In this document: positions 17,175-26,902 of the stretch, one piece after another
Numbering within the stretch: the stretch's first letter is position 1
How the letters are laid out: each line of letters begins with the position of its first letter
Assembly: GCA_937874315.1 (NCBI GenBank)
Contig: CALNAE010000023.1
Coordinates: 1 to 44,732, forward strand
Source: an uncultured Bifidobacterium sp.
Lineage (GTDB): Bacteria > Actinomycetota > Actinomycetes > Actinomycetales > Bifidobacteriaceae
Reading direction: 5' to 3'
Length of the DNA stretch: 44,732 bases
The notes under the pieces: generated by a model
Seen by the model: only the letters and a program-made list of their open reading frames with translations
Database searches by the model: none
Told to the model about the DNA's origin: nothing
Program-made: the position numbers and the translations under genes

Positions 17175-18839
17175 CTAGGAACGGTCCGCCAGAATCTGCA
17201 ACGGCTCGTATCGCATGACGAATACGATCGCGACCAGCGACGAGAGCACCGTCAATCCGATGGCTATGAGAAGCAGTTCGCCTATGACGGCGAAACTTAC
17301 CGTGGAATTGATTGAGGAGATATACGTCGTTGTTCTACTGAACGGCGAGTTGCGTCCGAAAGGAGCACCCGTCCGGGATTGACCCGACTGACCGCCGGCT
17401 GAGGATTGGCCCGACTGCGAACCCGACTGGCTGCTCCCGGTCGAGCCTGATGTCGAGCCTGAGGTCGAGGAACCACCTTGGTTGAATGCACGTCCGAATT
17501 GTTGTTGCTGACTGGTCTGCTGACTCTTCTGGGAGGCCACCTGGCTCGCCAGGAGTTGGTTGGAGACCGGAACCGAGGTCGCCGCACCGACGCCCGCGCC
17601 TATGGCCAGCCCGATGAGTGTGACGATGAAGAGCTCCAGGACGAACTGTGTGGCCACCTTGATCTTGTTCACGCCGATTGCGGTGAGGACGCCGACTTCA
17701 TACTTGCGTTCGCGAATATTGAAGATGTTGAGCGCCACCAGTACGATCGCTCCCACGCTGAGCACGATGAGCAGCAGGGTGAGCGCGAATTTGGACAGGT
17801 TGTTCAGCGGGATGAGACTGGACTCGTATTCCTCGACATCCGAGGACGACACCGTATAGTCCGAGGACAGGCCCGCCTGCTTGACCTGTTTGACGAAGGT
17901 GTCGTATCCGGCCTTGTTGGCAAAGACGTAGGAGTAGCTCAGCTGCGCGGCGCTGCTGGAGCTGCTGGTGGAGCCCAGCCCGAGCTTGTCTACGGTCGCG
18001 ACCGACGTGTAGATGGCGTTGGCCGAGTCGGATGCCGTCGAAAGCGACGGCCCGGAATTCGAGGAGCTGCTGCTGGTGTTGCTGTAGATACCCACGATGG
18101 TCAACGTGTAGGTCTTCGAGGAGTCGGAAGGATTGGCCACGCTGACGGTGTCGCCCACCGAGAGATTGTCGAAATCGGCGAGCGACTTGGAGATGATCAC
18201 TTTGCCGATGTCGGCGCTGGTGTATCCGAACACCTTGCCTTTGGTCATGGTGAAAGTGCCGTTGGATGCGTTCTTGACGGCGGTGTCGGAGGAGAATCCG
18301 GTGAGCTTGAAGTCGCCGCTTTCCTCCATGCCTCCACCCATGCCGCCCTGCTGGACGCCGCCGTTGGAGGGGCCGTTGCCCTGCTTGTTGTTGCCTGAGC
18401 TTGAGGACGACGAGCTCGAGGATTGAGTGCTGGAGACCGGTTGGAATTTGGTCGTTTTGGACAGCGACGTCGTTTCGGTGTAGTACGTGCCGGTTACGGT
18501 CGTTGAGGCCTTGCGATATTTCTCATAATCGGTGAGCTTGAGCTCCTTGCCCGAGATGGATGCGCGCAGACTCTTGAAATCTGGAGTGCTGCCGCTGGTT
18601 GCTCCGCCGGAGCTGCCGCTCTGTGCTCGGGCGGCACTGAACAACTTGCTGCGGTCCACGGAGATCTGCGCGGTGACCGAAGTGTTGGCCAGTCCGTTGG
18701 CTTTCGTCGTATCCGCGGCCTGTCGGATCGACAAGCCGATCGTGGCGGCGGCCGCGATGATAGCGACGATGACGATAATAATCATATTGCGTCCCTTATT
18801 ACGGGTTACGCTTCTCCATGCATTCGAAAGCACGAACAT
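17175..18839 (-). CDS. MacB/FtsX-type ABC transporter permease with low-complexity inserts
   Basis: A 554-residue permease: one N-terminal helix (about 17-38), a large extracytoplasmic domain, then three C-terminal helices with the FtsX core (LSVGAIVLVALNIFNIRERKYEVG... LTAIGVNKIKVATQFV), in which the ERKYEVGVLTAIG motif is diagnostic. Two low-complexity tracts stand out: a Ser/Gly/Asn/Gln stretch at about 130-175, and a longer Gln/Ser/Gly stretch at about 430-510 between the last two helices, which should face outside. It is upstream of its ATPase on the same strand. Both tracts are coded by repetitive triplets, so length may vary between strains. Confidence 0.88.
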   Translation of the reverse strand: MFVLSNAWRSVTRNKGRNMIIIVIVAIIAAAATIGLSIRQAADTTKANGLANTSVTAQISVDRSKLFSAARAQSGSSGGATSGSTPDFKSLRASISGKELKLTDYEKYRKASTTVTGTYYTETTSLSKTTKFQPVSSTQSSSSSSSSSGNNKQGNGPSNGGVQQGGMGGGMEESGDFKLTGFSSDTAVKNASNGTFTMTKGKVFGYTSADIGKVIISKSLADFDNLSVGDTVSVANPSDSSKTYTLTIVGIYSNTSSSSSNSGPSLSTASDSANAIYTSVATVDKLGLGSTSSSSSAAQLSYSYVFANKAGYDTFVKQVKQAGLSSDYTVSSSDVEEYESSLIPLNNLSKFALTLLLIVLSVGAIVLVALNIFNIRERKYEVGVLTAIGVNKIKVATQFVLELFIVTLIGLAIGAGVGAATSVPVSNQLLASQVASQKSQQTSQQQQFGRAFNQGGSSTSGSTSGSTGSSQSGSQSGQSSAGGQSGQSRTGAPFGRNSPFSRTTTYISSINSTVSFAVIGELLLIAIGLTVLSSLVAIVFVMRYEPLQILADRS

Positions 18840-18948
18840 AGGTATTCGACCTCAGGTTTGATGTTCATTGCTGCAGCAGGGCCCGGCAGCTGGCCACCTT
18901 CGATATAACAGCACGGACGTTGATGAAAGCTTCGGCCGTACTGGAATC

Positions 18949-18975
18949 TTGCTCCAACGATGCTATGAATATACT
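18949..18975 (+). promoter_or_regulatory. Possible promoter of the SpoU methylase-pheST group
   Basis: TTGCTC (18949-18954) and a perfect TATACT (18970-18975) are separated by 15 bp, about 60 bases before the methylase start. The -10 box is convincing, the -35 weak. Confidence 0.35.
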
Positions 18976-19035
18976 GTGAATCCCGAAATCGGGCGTCGAG
19001 GACCGCGGTGAGAGGTCCGGCGTAGGCTGGGACCC

Positions 19036-19911
19036 ATGCCTATGATCACCTCTGTTCTCGATAATCCGAAGGCGGAACGAATCCGCCGCGCAGCCGAGCT
19101 GAGCAACGCCAGAAGCAGGCGACGCTCGGGACGGCTGCTGATCGAAGGTCCCCAGGCGGTGCGAGAGGCGGTCAAATGGACCCCGACGGCGTTGTCGGAT
19201 CTGTATGTGCAGGTCGCCGAATCTCATGACGACGGTTCCTGGACGGTTCCTGACGGGCCGCTCCCGCAGATCGTCGATGCGGCCAGTAGCCAGCCGGGAC
19301 TGTATGTGCATGGCGTCACAGAGGCGGTCATGAACAAACTGAGCTCCAATGCCCAAGGCATTGCGGCGGTGGGTGAAATCGATGCGCTGAGCCCCGCGTA
19401 CGACGATGCATTACTTGATGTCCGGCCATGCATCGCTGCGTTCTGGCAGGTGCGTGACCCCGGCAACGCGGGCGCGGTGATTCGTGCGGCCGATGCGGCG
19501 GGATGCGACGCCGTGATGTTCGTCGACGACTGCGTCGATCGGTTCAATCCGAAGGTCGTGCGTTCCACGGCCGGCTCCCTATTCCATATCCCCGTATTCA
19601 CCATGAGTACGCAGGAGATGTTCTCATGGTGTGCGCGGCGTGAAATCACGGTCGTTGCCGCCGACATCTACGGCACTGCCGCGCATCGGCCCGAACAATT
19701 GCCGACGGTGCTGTCCGAGCATCGGATGCCCGCGTCGAGGTTGCTGTTGTTCGGCAACGAGGCTCGAGGACTTCCGCAGTCGCTACTGGAGCAGGTCGAT
19801 CGTATCGTGACCATCCCAATTTATGGCAAGGCGGAATCGCTTAATCTTGCGACGAGCGCCGCCGTGATGCTGTTCGCGCTGGCTATGTCGAGTCATATTG
19901 CGAGAATGTGA
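19036..19911 (+). CDS. TrmH/SpoU-family RNA 2'-O-methyltransferase (TsnR-like)
   Basis: A 291-residue SPOUT-fold enzyme that methylates a ribose in rRNA or tRNA using SAM. The N-terminal substrate-binding domain (RSGRLLIEGPQAVREAV) is followed by the catalytic domain with motif 1 (WQVRDPGNAGAVIRAADAAG), motif 2 (LLLFGNEARGLP) and motif 3 (VTIPIYGKAESLNLATSAAVMLFAL), whose Asn/Glu/Ser and trefoil-knot residues are intact. It precedes pheS, as tsnR does in M. tuberculosis. An in-frame ATG two codons later is an alternative start; neither has a strong ribosome site. Confidence 0.92.
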   Translation: MPMITSVLDNPKAERIRRAAELSNARSRRRSGRLLIEGPQAVREAVKWTPTALSDLYVQVAESHDDGSWTVPDGPLPQIVDAASSQPGLYVHGVTEAVMNKLSSNAQGIAAVGEIDALSPAYDDALLDVRPCIAAFWQVRDPGNAGAVIRAADAAGCDAVMFVDDCVDRFNPKVVRSTAGSLFHIPVFTMSTQEMFSWCARREITVVAADIYGTAAHRPEQLPTVLSEHRMPASRLLLFGNEARGLPQSLLEQVDRIVTIPIYGKAESLNLATSAAVMLFALAMSSHIARM

Positions 19912-20020
19912 AGTCGTTGAAACGCTCCGGATGACGCGCTTCCACGGGTGTTCGACAGGTCGCGGGCCCCGCGTTGAAGCCGTTTGTCAATGAATAATGA
20001 CGGATAAGGAAAGGGAACTC

Positions 20021-21088
20021 GTGGCAGAGGATACCGAATTTGACGCGAAAACGGTGAGCGATGATGTTGCCGCCGGAATCGAGCAGATCGAGCAGGCTTC
20101 CGATATGGAACAGCTCAAGGCCATCAAGACGCGCTATGCCGGTGCCGATTCCGTGATGACGAAGGTAAGCAGACTTATTGGCTCTCTGCCCGTCGATCGG
20201 AAGAAGGATGCGGGACAGCTGATGGGCAAGCTCCGTGCCGACTTTGGCAGGGCCTTCGGAGAGAAGGTCACCAGAATCAAGGCGCTGAACGAGGCCAGGG
20301 CACTGGCCGCGCAGACCGTCGATATGACGCTTCCGGTGCGGCGCAAGCCCTTGGGCGCGCGTCACCCCATCGCCAAGGTGATGGAAGACGTCGAGGACCT
20401 GTTCGTTTCCATGGGCTGGCAGGTTTCGCAAGGCCCCGAAGTGGAGACCGAATGGTACGACTTTGACGCATTGAATTTCGGCCCTGACCATCCCGCCCGG
20501 CAGATGCAGGATACGTTCTATGTCAAGGGCAGCCAGGCGAAGGACGCCGCCGGCTTCGTCGGCTCGAATATGGTATTGCGCACCCAGACGTCCTCCGATC
20601 AGGTCAGGGCGTTGCTGTCCCGTGGCGTGCCGCTGTACATCGTTTCCCCCGGACGCGTGTTCCGCACCGACGAGCTCGACGCCACACATACCCCGGTGTT
20701 CCATCAGTGCGAGGCTTTGGCCGTCGACAAGAACCTGACGATGGCGGATCTCAAGGGAGTACTGGACAGGCTGGCCGTCGCCATGTTCGGCCCCGAGGCG
20801 AAGAGCCGTCTGCGTCCCAGTTACTTCCCGTTCACGGAGCCCAGCGCAGAACTCGACCTGTGGTTCCCCGACAAGAAGGGCGGCCCGGGATGGATCGAAT
20901 GGGGAGGATGCGGCATGGTCAATCCCAATGTGCTTAAATCCGCCGGCATCGACCCGGATCAGTACACCGGCTTCGCCTTCGGAGTCGGCGTGGAGCGCAC
21001 ACTGTTGCTGCGCCATGATATCAACGATATGCACGACCTGGTCGAGGGTGACGTGCGCTTCAGCAAACAATTCGTGATGGGGGAGTGA
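20021..21088 (+). CDS. pheS: Phenylalanyl-tRNA synthetase, alpha subunit
   Basis: Catalytic subunit of the alpha2-beta2 enzyme that charges tRNA-Phe. The N-terminal coiled coil is followed by RHPIAKVMEDVEDLFVSMGW, class II motif 2 (VFRTDELDATHTPVFHQCE, with FHQ), and motif 3 (GFAFGVGVERTLLLRHDINDMHDL). GTG 20021 is preferred because AAGGAAAGGGAA lies just before it; an ATG at 19997 would add eight residues but has no ribosome site. The product is about 355 residues, normal for the family. pheT follows immediately. Confidence 0.95.
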   Translation: MAEDTEFDAKTVSDDVAAGIEQIEQASDMEQLKAIKTRYAGADSVMTKVSRLIGSLPVDRKKDAGQLMGKLRADFGRAFGEKVTRIKALNEARALAAQTVDMTLPVRRKPLGARHPIAKVMEDVEDLFVSMGWQVSQGPEVETEWYDFDALNFGPDHPARQMQDTFYVKGSQAKDAAGFVGSNMVLRTQTSSDQVRALLSRGVPLYIVSPGRVFRTDELDATHTPVFHQCEALAVDKNLTMADLKGVLDRLAVAMFGPEAKSRLRPSYFPFTEPSAELDLWFPDKKGGPGWIEWGGCGMVNPNVLKSAGIDPDQYTGFAFGVGVERTLLLRHDINDMHDLVEGDVRFSKQFVMGE

Positions 21089-21093
21089 AATCC

Positions 21094-23703
21094 ATGCCTA
21101 TGGTGGATATTGATTGGCTGCGTGAGCATGTCGAGGTACCGGATCAGCTGACCTATGAACAGTTGGCGAAGGACCTCGTGCGCGTCGGCCTCGAAGAGGA
21201 GCAGATTCATGCCTCTCAGGTCACAGGACCGATCGTCGTCGGCTATGTCGTCGACGCCGTCGAAGAGCCGCAGAAAAACGGCAAGATCATTCGCTGGTGT
21301 CATGTTGATGTCGGCGAAGCGTACAACGACACCGACGAACAGGGGCAGAAGGTCCCTCGTGGCATCATCTGCGGCGCACCGAATATGGCCGCCGGCGAAA
21401 AGGTCGTCGTAACCCTTCCGGGTGCCGTGTTGCCCGGAGATTTCAGAATCGAACCGCGCAAGACCTACGGTCACGTATCCAACGGCATGTGCGCCTCGGA
21501 GCGTGAATTGGGACTTGGCGACAATCACGATGGCATCATCCTGTTGCGCCACTACGGGTTTACCGAGGAGCAGTACGCCGCGCTCAAACCCGGTGACGAT
21601 GCCATGCACCTGTTGCATCTCGATCAGCCCATTCTGGAGATCAACATCACCCCGGATCGCGGTTACGCATTCTCCTACCGTGGAGTGGCCCGTGAATACC
21701 ACCATTCCACCGGCGCGGCCTACGTCGATCCGGTACCGGCGCTGAACGAGAAGGCGCCGGTCACCCAAGGGCTGCCGGCCGGTGCCAGCGGCGATATCGA
21801 GGTCGCGGTCGAGGACGATGCGCCGATTCACGGCGTGGCCGGATGCGATCGGTATTATGCGCGCGCCGTGCGTGGGTTCAATCCCAAGGCGCACACGCCT
21901 AATTGGATGCGCAGGCGGCTGGTGCGGGGCGCCATGCGTTCCATATCGCTGGCGGTGGATGTCACCAATTATGTGATGATGGATCTCGGCCAGCCGATGC
22001 ATGCCTACGATCTGGATAAGATCTGCGGACCCATCGTCGTACGCCGCGCCAGACAGGGCGAGCGACTGACGACCCTGGACGGCAAGGATCATGAGTTGAA
22101 CGTCGAGGATCTGCTGATCACCGATTCGCCGAACGGCGAGCACGCTTCGCGAATCCTCGGCATCGCCGGGGTCATGGGCGGCATGTACGGCGAAGTGACG
22201 GATGAGACGACCAATATTCTGCTCGAATCCGCCCATTTCGATCCCATCTCCGTCGCGCGCAGCGCACGGCGTCACAAGACCCCGTCGGAGGCCTCGCGAC
22301 GGTTCGAGCGCGGCGTCGATTTCGAACTGCAGCCGGCGGCCGCACAGCTGGCTTGCGAGTTGTTGGAGAAGTACGGCGACGGCGAACCCTCGCAGCATCC
22401 GATTGATATGAACCATACCCAGCGCCGCAAGTCCATCTCCTTTAAATCCAGCGAAGTGAGGCGAATCGCGGGACTGGACACCCCGATCAACACCATCAGC
22501 GATATCCTCACCGACATCGGGTGCACCGTGGCCGGCGGCGGCAACGGGATCTTCTCCGTCACGCCGCCGACATGGCGCCCGGATCTGGGTGAGCCTTGCG
22601 ATCTCGTCGAGGAGGTCGCCCGGTTGGTCGGCTATGATGAGATTCCGGTGACGGTGCCTCCGGCGCCGATCGAGGGTGCCGTCGGACTGACGGCCGATCA
22701 ACGCCGCAGCCGTCAGGTTGCCAACGAGCTCGCCGAATACGGCATGGTCGAAACGCTGAGCTATCCGTTCGTCGGCGACGAGGACTTCAAGCGCACGGGA
22801 TTGGATCGTGAGGCCTTGGTTCCGATCAGCGTCGAGGTAGCCAATCCGCTGGCGGCTGACCGACCGTATCTGCGTCGGTGCATGCTGCTGACGTTGGCGC
22901 AGACGGTGCAGCGGAATCTGCGTCGCGGCATCGATGATGTGTCGGTGTATGAGATTGGTCATGTCTACCTGCGTGATCCGAATGCCCCCGTCATTCCGGC
23001 CTTGCCCGGTGGGCAACGTCCGACGGATGAGCAGCTGGCCGCGTTGGATGCCGGTCTGCCCAAGCAACCCAAGCACGTCGCGGGCATCTGCGCGGGCAAG
23101 AGCCTGCGCACGGGCTGGATGCATGAGGAACGTCCCTGCGACTGGAGCGATGCCGTCGAGGCCGTAGACCGTATCGGCTGCCGACTGGGCGTCGATTTCG
23201 CGTTGGAGCAGCCTGGCGTGGATCAGGTTCCCGCACAATGGCATCCGGGCCGTTTCGCCTATGTCAATGTGGCGGCGAAGCGCGTGGGATACGTCGGCGA
23301 ATTCCATCCGAAGGTGAATGACCAACTTGGTTTCCCCGATCACACTGCAGGATTCGAACTTGACATGGACGTGGTTTTCGCCCAGCTTGACGGCAAGCCC
23401 GTACAGGCCAAGCCCATCTCCACGTTCCCGCCGGTTCGTCAGGATCTGGCGTTTACCGTTGCGCGTAATGTCTCTTCGGCTCAGCTGCGCGATGCCATTA
23501 TTGAGGCGACGGGGGACGATTTGGAGGATATCGAGCTGTTCGACGTGTTTACCGGCGATCAGCTGGGATCGGATAAGAAGTCCTTGGCTTTCTCGGTCAC
23601 CTTCCGATCTTCCGCCAAGACGTTGAATGCTCAGGACAGTGACGCATTACGTAGGGCCATCGTTGAGAGCACGCAGAAGCTTGGTGCGCAGTTGCGTGCC
23701 TAG
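21094..23703 (+). CDS. pheT: Phenylalanyl-tRNA synthetase, beta subunit
   Basis: An 869-residue beta subunit, the large structural and editing partner of PheS. Domain order: N-terminal B1, EMAP/OB tRNA-binding region (about 40-165; GIICGAPNMAAGEKVVVTLPGA), B3/B4 editing domain, B5 (RRKSISFKSSEVRRIAGLD), the catalytic-like module, and a C-terminal anticodon-binding ferredoxin-like domain (ISTFPPVRQDLAFTVA ... FRSSAKTL). Start ATG 21094 has GGGAG eight bases upstream; a GTG at 21085 overlapping the pheS stop is less likely. Confidence 0.95.
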   Translation: MPMVDIDWLREHVEVPDQLTYEQLAKDLVRVGLEEEQIHASQVTGPIVVGYVVDAVEEPQKNGKIIRWCHVDVGEAYNDTDEQGQKVPRGIICGAPNMAAGEKVVVTLPGAVLPGDFRIEPRKTYGHVSNGMCASERELGLGDNHDGIILLRHYGFTEEQYAALKPGDDAMHLLHLDQPILEINITPDRGYAFSYRGVAREYHHSTGAAYVDPVPALNEKAPVTQGLPAGASGDIEVAVEDDAPIHGVAGCDRYYARAVRGFNPKAHTPNWMRRRLVRGAMRSISLAVDVTNYVMMDLGQPMHAYDLDKICGPIVVRRARQGERLTTLDGKDHELNVEDLLITDSPNGEHASRILGIAGVMGGMYGEVTDETTNILLESAHFDPISVARSARRHKTPSEASRRFERGVDFELQPAAAQLACELLEKYGDGEPSQHPIDMNHTQRRKSISFKSSEVRRIAGLDTPINTISDILTDIGCTVAGGGNGIFSVTPPTWRPDLGEPCDLVEEVARLVGYDEIPVTVPPAPIEGAVGLTADQRRSRQVANELAEYGMVETLSYPFVGDEDFKRTGLDREALVPISVEVANPLAADRPYLRRCMLLTLAQTVQRNLRRGIDDVSVYEIGHVYLRDPNAPVIPALPGGQRPTDEQLAALDAGLPKQPKHVAGICAGKSLRTGWMHEERPCDWSDAVEAVDRIGCRLGVDFALEQPGVDQVPAQWHPGRFAYVNVAAKRVGYVGEFHPKVNDQLGFPDHTAGFELDMDVVFAQLDGKPVQAKPISTFPPVRQDLAFTVARNVSSAQLRDAIIEATGDDLEDIELFDVFTGDQLGSDKKSLAFSVTFRSSAKTLNAQDSDALRRAIVESTQKLGAQLRA

Positions 23704-23725
23704 TTCCGTCTTAAGGGAGGCGCAT

Positions 23726-24448
23726 ATGAGTGAACCGGATGACCGGGCGACACCGTCTTCGTCGCCCTCAGCGCCGGATGGCGGGGGACATCCGACCGCG
23801 TCCCAACCTGCATACGGTCGTATCATCAGGCCGGAATATGGCGCGATGACCAGCGATTTCCCGGCAGGTTACAATCCGTATCCCTACGGGGCGCCGGAGC
23901 ATAGCGGCGGCTCTGAACGACCGGATGACGCGCAAAGTCGGAACACTCAGCGCAATGCGTATCCTTCGATGCCGTCGGAGCGGCAGGACGGGCGGCCGTC
24001 ACAGTCCGTTCGGCAGGGTTCGTCGCAGCCGGGGCAGTCGTCGCAACCTTGGAACATGCCGGTTGGAACATCACGGCGGTCGGATTATGGTCCCGGTGCT
24101 CGTAACGATGGCCGGCGGCGGTATTTCCACGGTGTCGATCTTGATGACCCGACGCAGAATCCACTGTATGGGCACTGGGATTCCTATGCCGTCATTGCCT
24201 TCATCTTTGCCCTGTCCAGCATTCCCCTGCTTCCCGCCATTATGGGCGGCGTGGCCATGTGGCGCACTCGAACGTTCCGCATGAAGGGCTTCGGTCTGGC
24301 ACTGGCGGCGGTCATACTCAATCTGGCGGTGACGGCTGTGGACGTGTGGATGATGGTCAACGGCATCTCGACGGCCGAGCTGCTGCAGTGGGTGCAGAGC
24401 CAGACGTCGACTTCCGGCGGGCAGGGTTCCGGTTCGCTGACCACCTGA
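23726..24448 (+). CDS. DUF4190-like membrane protein with disordered N-terminus
   Basis: A 240-residue protein of unknown function. The first 150 or so residues are hydrophilic and low in complexity (Ser, Pro, Gly, Gln, Arg), likely cytoplasmic and unstructured. Two hydrophobic helices follow (about 155-178 and 192-216) with the GG(V)AMWR turn typical of DUF4190 proteins, then a Gln/Ser/Gly-rich C-terminus. The ATG has AGGGAGG seven bases upstream; the frame extends into pheT but without coding support. It sits between pheT and argC, a variable position. Confidence 0.75.
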   Translation: MSEPDDRATPSSSPSAPDGGGHPTASQPAYGRIIRPEYGAMTSDFPAGYNPYPYGAPEHSGGSERPDDAQSRNTQRNAYPSMPSERQDGRPSQSVRQGSSQPGQSSQPWNMPVGTSRRSDYGPGARNDGRRRYFHGVDLDDPTQNPLYGHWDSYAVIAFIFALSSIPLLPAIMGGVAMWRTRTFRMKGFGLALAAVILNLAVTAVDVWMMVNGISTAELLQWVQSQTSTSGGQGSGSLTT

Positions 24449-24507
24449 ACGTGGCTGCTCAAGCCGCAGGTGCTGAAATCCCGGAGGCCTCGACGCGCGG
24501 TGCGCGG

Positions 24508-24544
24508 TGCATAATTATGCAATGTATCGCATAACATGTATACT
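24508..24544 (+). promoter_or_regulatory. ARG box and promoter of the arginine operon
   Basis: TGCATAATTATGCA (24508-24521) is a perfect 14-bp palindrome matching the ArgR half-site pattern TGCATA/TATGCA. A degenerate second box (TATCGCATAACATGTATA, 24525-24542) follows, as in tandem ARG boxes. A perfect TATACT at 24539-24544 gives the -10; the -35 would fall at the right edge of the first box, so bound ArgR should block RNA polymerase. argC starts 33 bases later. argR lies in the same operon. Confidence 0.75.
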
Positions 24545-24577
24545 GACACATGCTTAACCAAACGAAAGGTGCAGGGC

Positions 24578-25669
24578 ATGGCTCACTATACGGTTGCCGT
24601 CGCCGGGGCTACGGGATACGCGGGGGGAGAAGCCATACGCATTCTCGCTGGCCATCCGGCGTTTGAGATTGTCCAAGTGACCGGACACTCCTCGACAGGG
24701 CACAGGCTCGGTGAATATCTGCCGCACATTCCGCAGCTTGCCGATATGGTGATCGCCGACACGACGGCCCAGAACCTTCACGGCGCCGATGTCGTGGTGC
24801 TTGCGCTGCCGCATGGGGCCTCGGGCTCGCTCGCAAAGGACTTGGATCCTCACGCCATCGTGGTCGATCTGGGCGCCGACCATCGGCTCGAATGCGCGAA
24901 GGCCTGGGATGGGTTCTATGGCGGCGAATTCTATGATCATTGGACCTACGGGATGCCCGAGCTGCTGATCGGCACGGACGCAAATGGGTACCGACGTCAG
25001 CGGGAGCTGCTTGCGGGCGTCAGACGGATCGCCGGACCGGGGTGCAACGTCACCGCCACGACATTGGCCATGCAGCCCGGCATTGCCCAGGGTCTGATCG
25101 AATACCGTGGCATCGTGGCCGACTTGGCGGTCGGATATTCGGGGGCCGGCAAGAATCTCAAGCGTCCCCAGCTGCTTGCCGCGGAGGCTTTCGGATCGGC
25201 GCAGGCCTACGGGGTTGGCGGCACGCATCGTCATATTCCAGAGATCCTGCAGAACTTCGCCCATGCGGCGGGACTTGATGCCGTGCATGCCGATGATTTC
25301 ACCCTTGGATTCACCCCGGTGCTCGTGCCCATGGCCCGAGGCATCCTAGCCTGTGTTTCCGGCACCATGAGCGCCAAGGCCATATCCATGAGCGACGAGG
25401 ACATCCGCGAGTGTTGGATTCGAGCCTACGCCGAGCAGCACTTCATCAGCGTTCTGTCGGCGGGAATGCTGCCGGCGACCGCCAACGTCATCGGCTCGAA
25501 CGCCGCCCATATTCAGGTGGTCGTCGACCGGTCCGCGAACCGTATCCTGGCGCTTGCGGCCATCGACAATCTCAATCGCGGTACGGCGGGTCAATCCGTG
25601 CAATCTTTGAATGTCGCCCTGGGGCTTCCCGAGGACGAGGGGCTGACAACGATAGGAGTGGCACCATGA
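24578..25669 (+). CDS. argC: N-acetyl-gamma-glutamyl-phosphate reductase
   Basis: Third step of arginine synthesis: NADPH-dependent reduction of N-acetylglutamyl phosphate to the semialdehyde. A 363-residue product. The dinucleotide-binding loop AVAGATGYAGGEAIR lies at the start, the catalytic Cys in RIAGPGCNVTATTLAMQP (about 154) and the base His in GVGGTHRHIPEI. ATG 24578 was chosen over the upstream in-frame ATG at 24536 because the latter sits on the promoter -10. Its TGA overlaps the argJ ATG. Confidence 0.95.
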   Translation: MAHYTVAVAGATGYAGGEAIRILAGHPAFEIVQVTGHSSTGHRLGEYLPHIPQLADMVIADTTAQNLHGADVVVLALPHGASGSLAKDLDPHAIVVDLGADHRLECAKAWDGFYGGEFYDHWTYGMPELLIGTDANGYRRQRELLAGVRRIAGPGCNVTATTLAMQPGIAQGLIEYRGIVADLAVGYSGAGKNLKRPQLLAAEAFGSAQAYGVGGTHRHIPEILQNFAHAAGLDAVHADDFTLGFTPVLVPMARGILACVSGTMSAKAISMSDEDIRECWIRAYAEQHFISVLSAGMLPATANVIGSNAAHIQVVVDRSANRILALAAIDNLNRGTAGQSVQSLNVALGLPEDEGLTTIGVAP

Positions 25670-26835
25670 GCGTGACCTATGCACAGGGCTTTCGGGCCGC
25701 CGGCGTCGAAGCGGGAGTTTCCGCGATCGCGGGTAAGAAGGACGTCGCCATGGTCGTCAACGACGGTCCGCTGAAGTCGGCGGCCGGCGTGTTCACCGCG
25801 AACCGGTTCTGCGCCGCCCCGGTGCAGTGGAGTCGCGCGGCGATCGCCGATGGCGGGCTCAGCGCGGTCATCCTCAATTCCGGTGGAGCGAACGCCTGCA
25901 CCGGTCAGGCGGGATTCGATCAGTCCCTTGCCACGGCACAGGAGACTGCGTCGCTGCTTGGCTGTCCCACCGAGGACGTGGCCGTCTGCTCCACCGGTCT
26001 TATCGGAGAACTGCTGCCATTACCCAAGATTTTGGATGGAGCGCATCGAGCCTTCGCTGTTTTGTCGGCGGATGAACAGTCGGGCATAGATGCCTGTAGG
26101 GCCATCATGACCACCGACACCACGCCAAAGACCGTCACGATCGACGGCTCGGGTTACCGCATCGGCGGCATGGTCAAGGGTTCGGGAATGATCGCTCCCC
26201 AGCTGGCCACCATGCTGTGCGTGATCACCACGGATGCCTCGGTTTCCGCAGGGGCATTGCAGGCCGCGCTCACCTATGGCGTGGACACTTCATTCAATCG
26301 CATCAGCGTCGACGGGTGCATGTCGACGAACGACACCGTGCTGGTGTTGGCCTCCGGCGCATCCGGCGTCGAACCCGATCCCGATGAGTTCAACCGGCTG
26401 ATCGCTCAGGCCTGTGCGGGTCTGTCCAGACAGATCATCGGAGATGCGGAAGGTTCGAGCCATGACGTGCGCATCCGCGTCGCCGGGGCTCAGAGCGAAG
26501 ACGCGGCGCTGGCATGTGCACGGGCGGTGGCGGCCTCGAATCTGCTGAAATGCGCCATCTACGGCAACGATCCCAATTGGGGTCGGGTGATCAGCTCGTT
26601 GGGCACGGTTCCCGAGTCCACCGCCGCGTTCGATCCGCAACAGGTCAACGTCGAAATCAATGGGGTTCGAATCTGTGATGGCGGCAAGCCGGGAATCGAT
26701 CGCGCTAAGGTTGATATGACCCCGCGTGAGGTGCATATCGACATCGATTTGAACGTCGGAGAAGAGCAGGCCGACGTCTGGACCGATGATCTGACGGTTG
26801 ACTATGTCCATATCAACGCCGATTACGAATCCTGA
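25666..26835 (+). CDS. argJ: Bifunctional ornithine acetyltransferase / N-acetylglutamate synthase
   Basis: Moves acetyl from N-acetylornithine to glutamate, closing the acetyl cycle; the bifunctional form also makes the first acetylglutamate from acetyl-CoA. 389 residues, self-cleaved into two chains at an Ala-Thr bond. The site is seen as KGSGMIAPQLATMLCVITTD, with Thr182 as nucleophile. Other landmarks are LNSGGANACTG, CSTGLIGELLP and the late YGNDPNWGRV. No argE or argA is in the cluster, consistent with the cyclic pathway. The ATGA overlap with argC couples translation. Confidence 0.95.
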   Translation: MSVTYAQGFRAAGVEAGVSAIAGKKDVAMVVNDGPLKSAAGVFTANRFCAAPVQWSRAAIADGGLSAVILNSGGANACTGQAGFDQSLATAQETASLLGCPTEDVAVCSTGLIGELLPLPKILDGAHRAFAVLSADEQSGIDACRAIMTTDTTPKTVTIDGSGYRIGGMVKGSGMIAPQLATMLCVITTDASVSAGALQAALTYGVDTSFNRISVDGCMSTNDTVLVLASGASGVEPDPDEFNRLIAQACAGLSRQIIGDAEGSSHDVRIRVAGAQSEDAALACARAVAASNLLKCAIYGNDPNWGRVISSLGTVPESTAAFDPQQVNVEINGVRICDGGKPGIDRAKVDMTPREVHIDIDLNVGEEQADVWTDDLTVDYVHINADYES

Positions 26836-26902
26836 CGTTTCGTTCGGTCGGCATGAGTGGGACGCGGCATGCGCCATATGTGAGAGGTATGAGGTATAAG
26901 GT

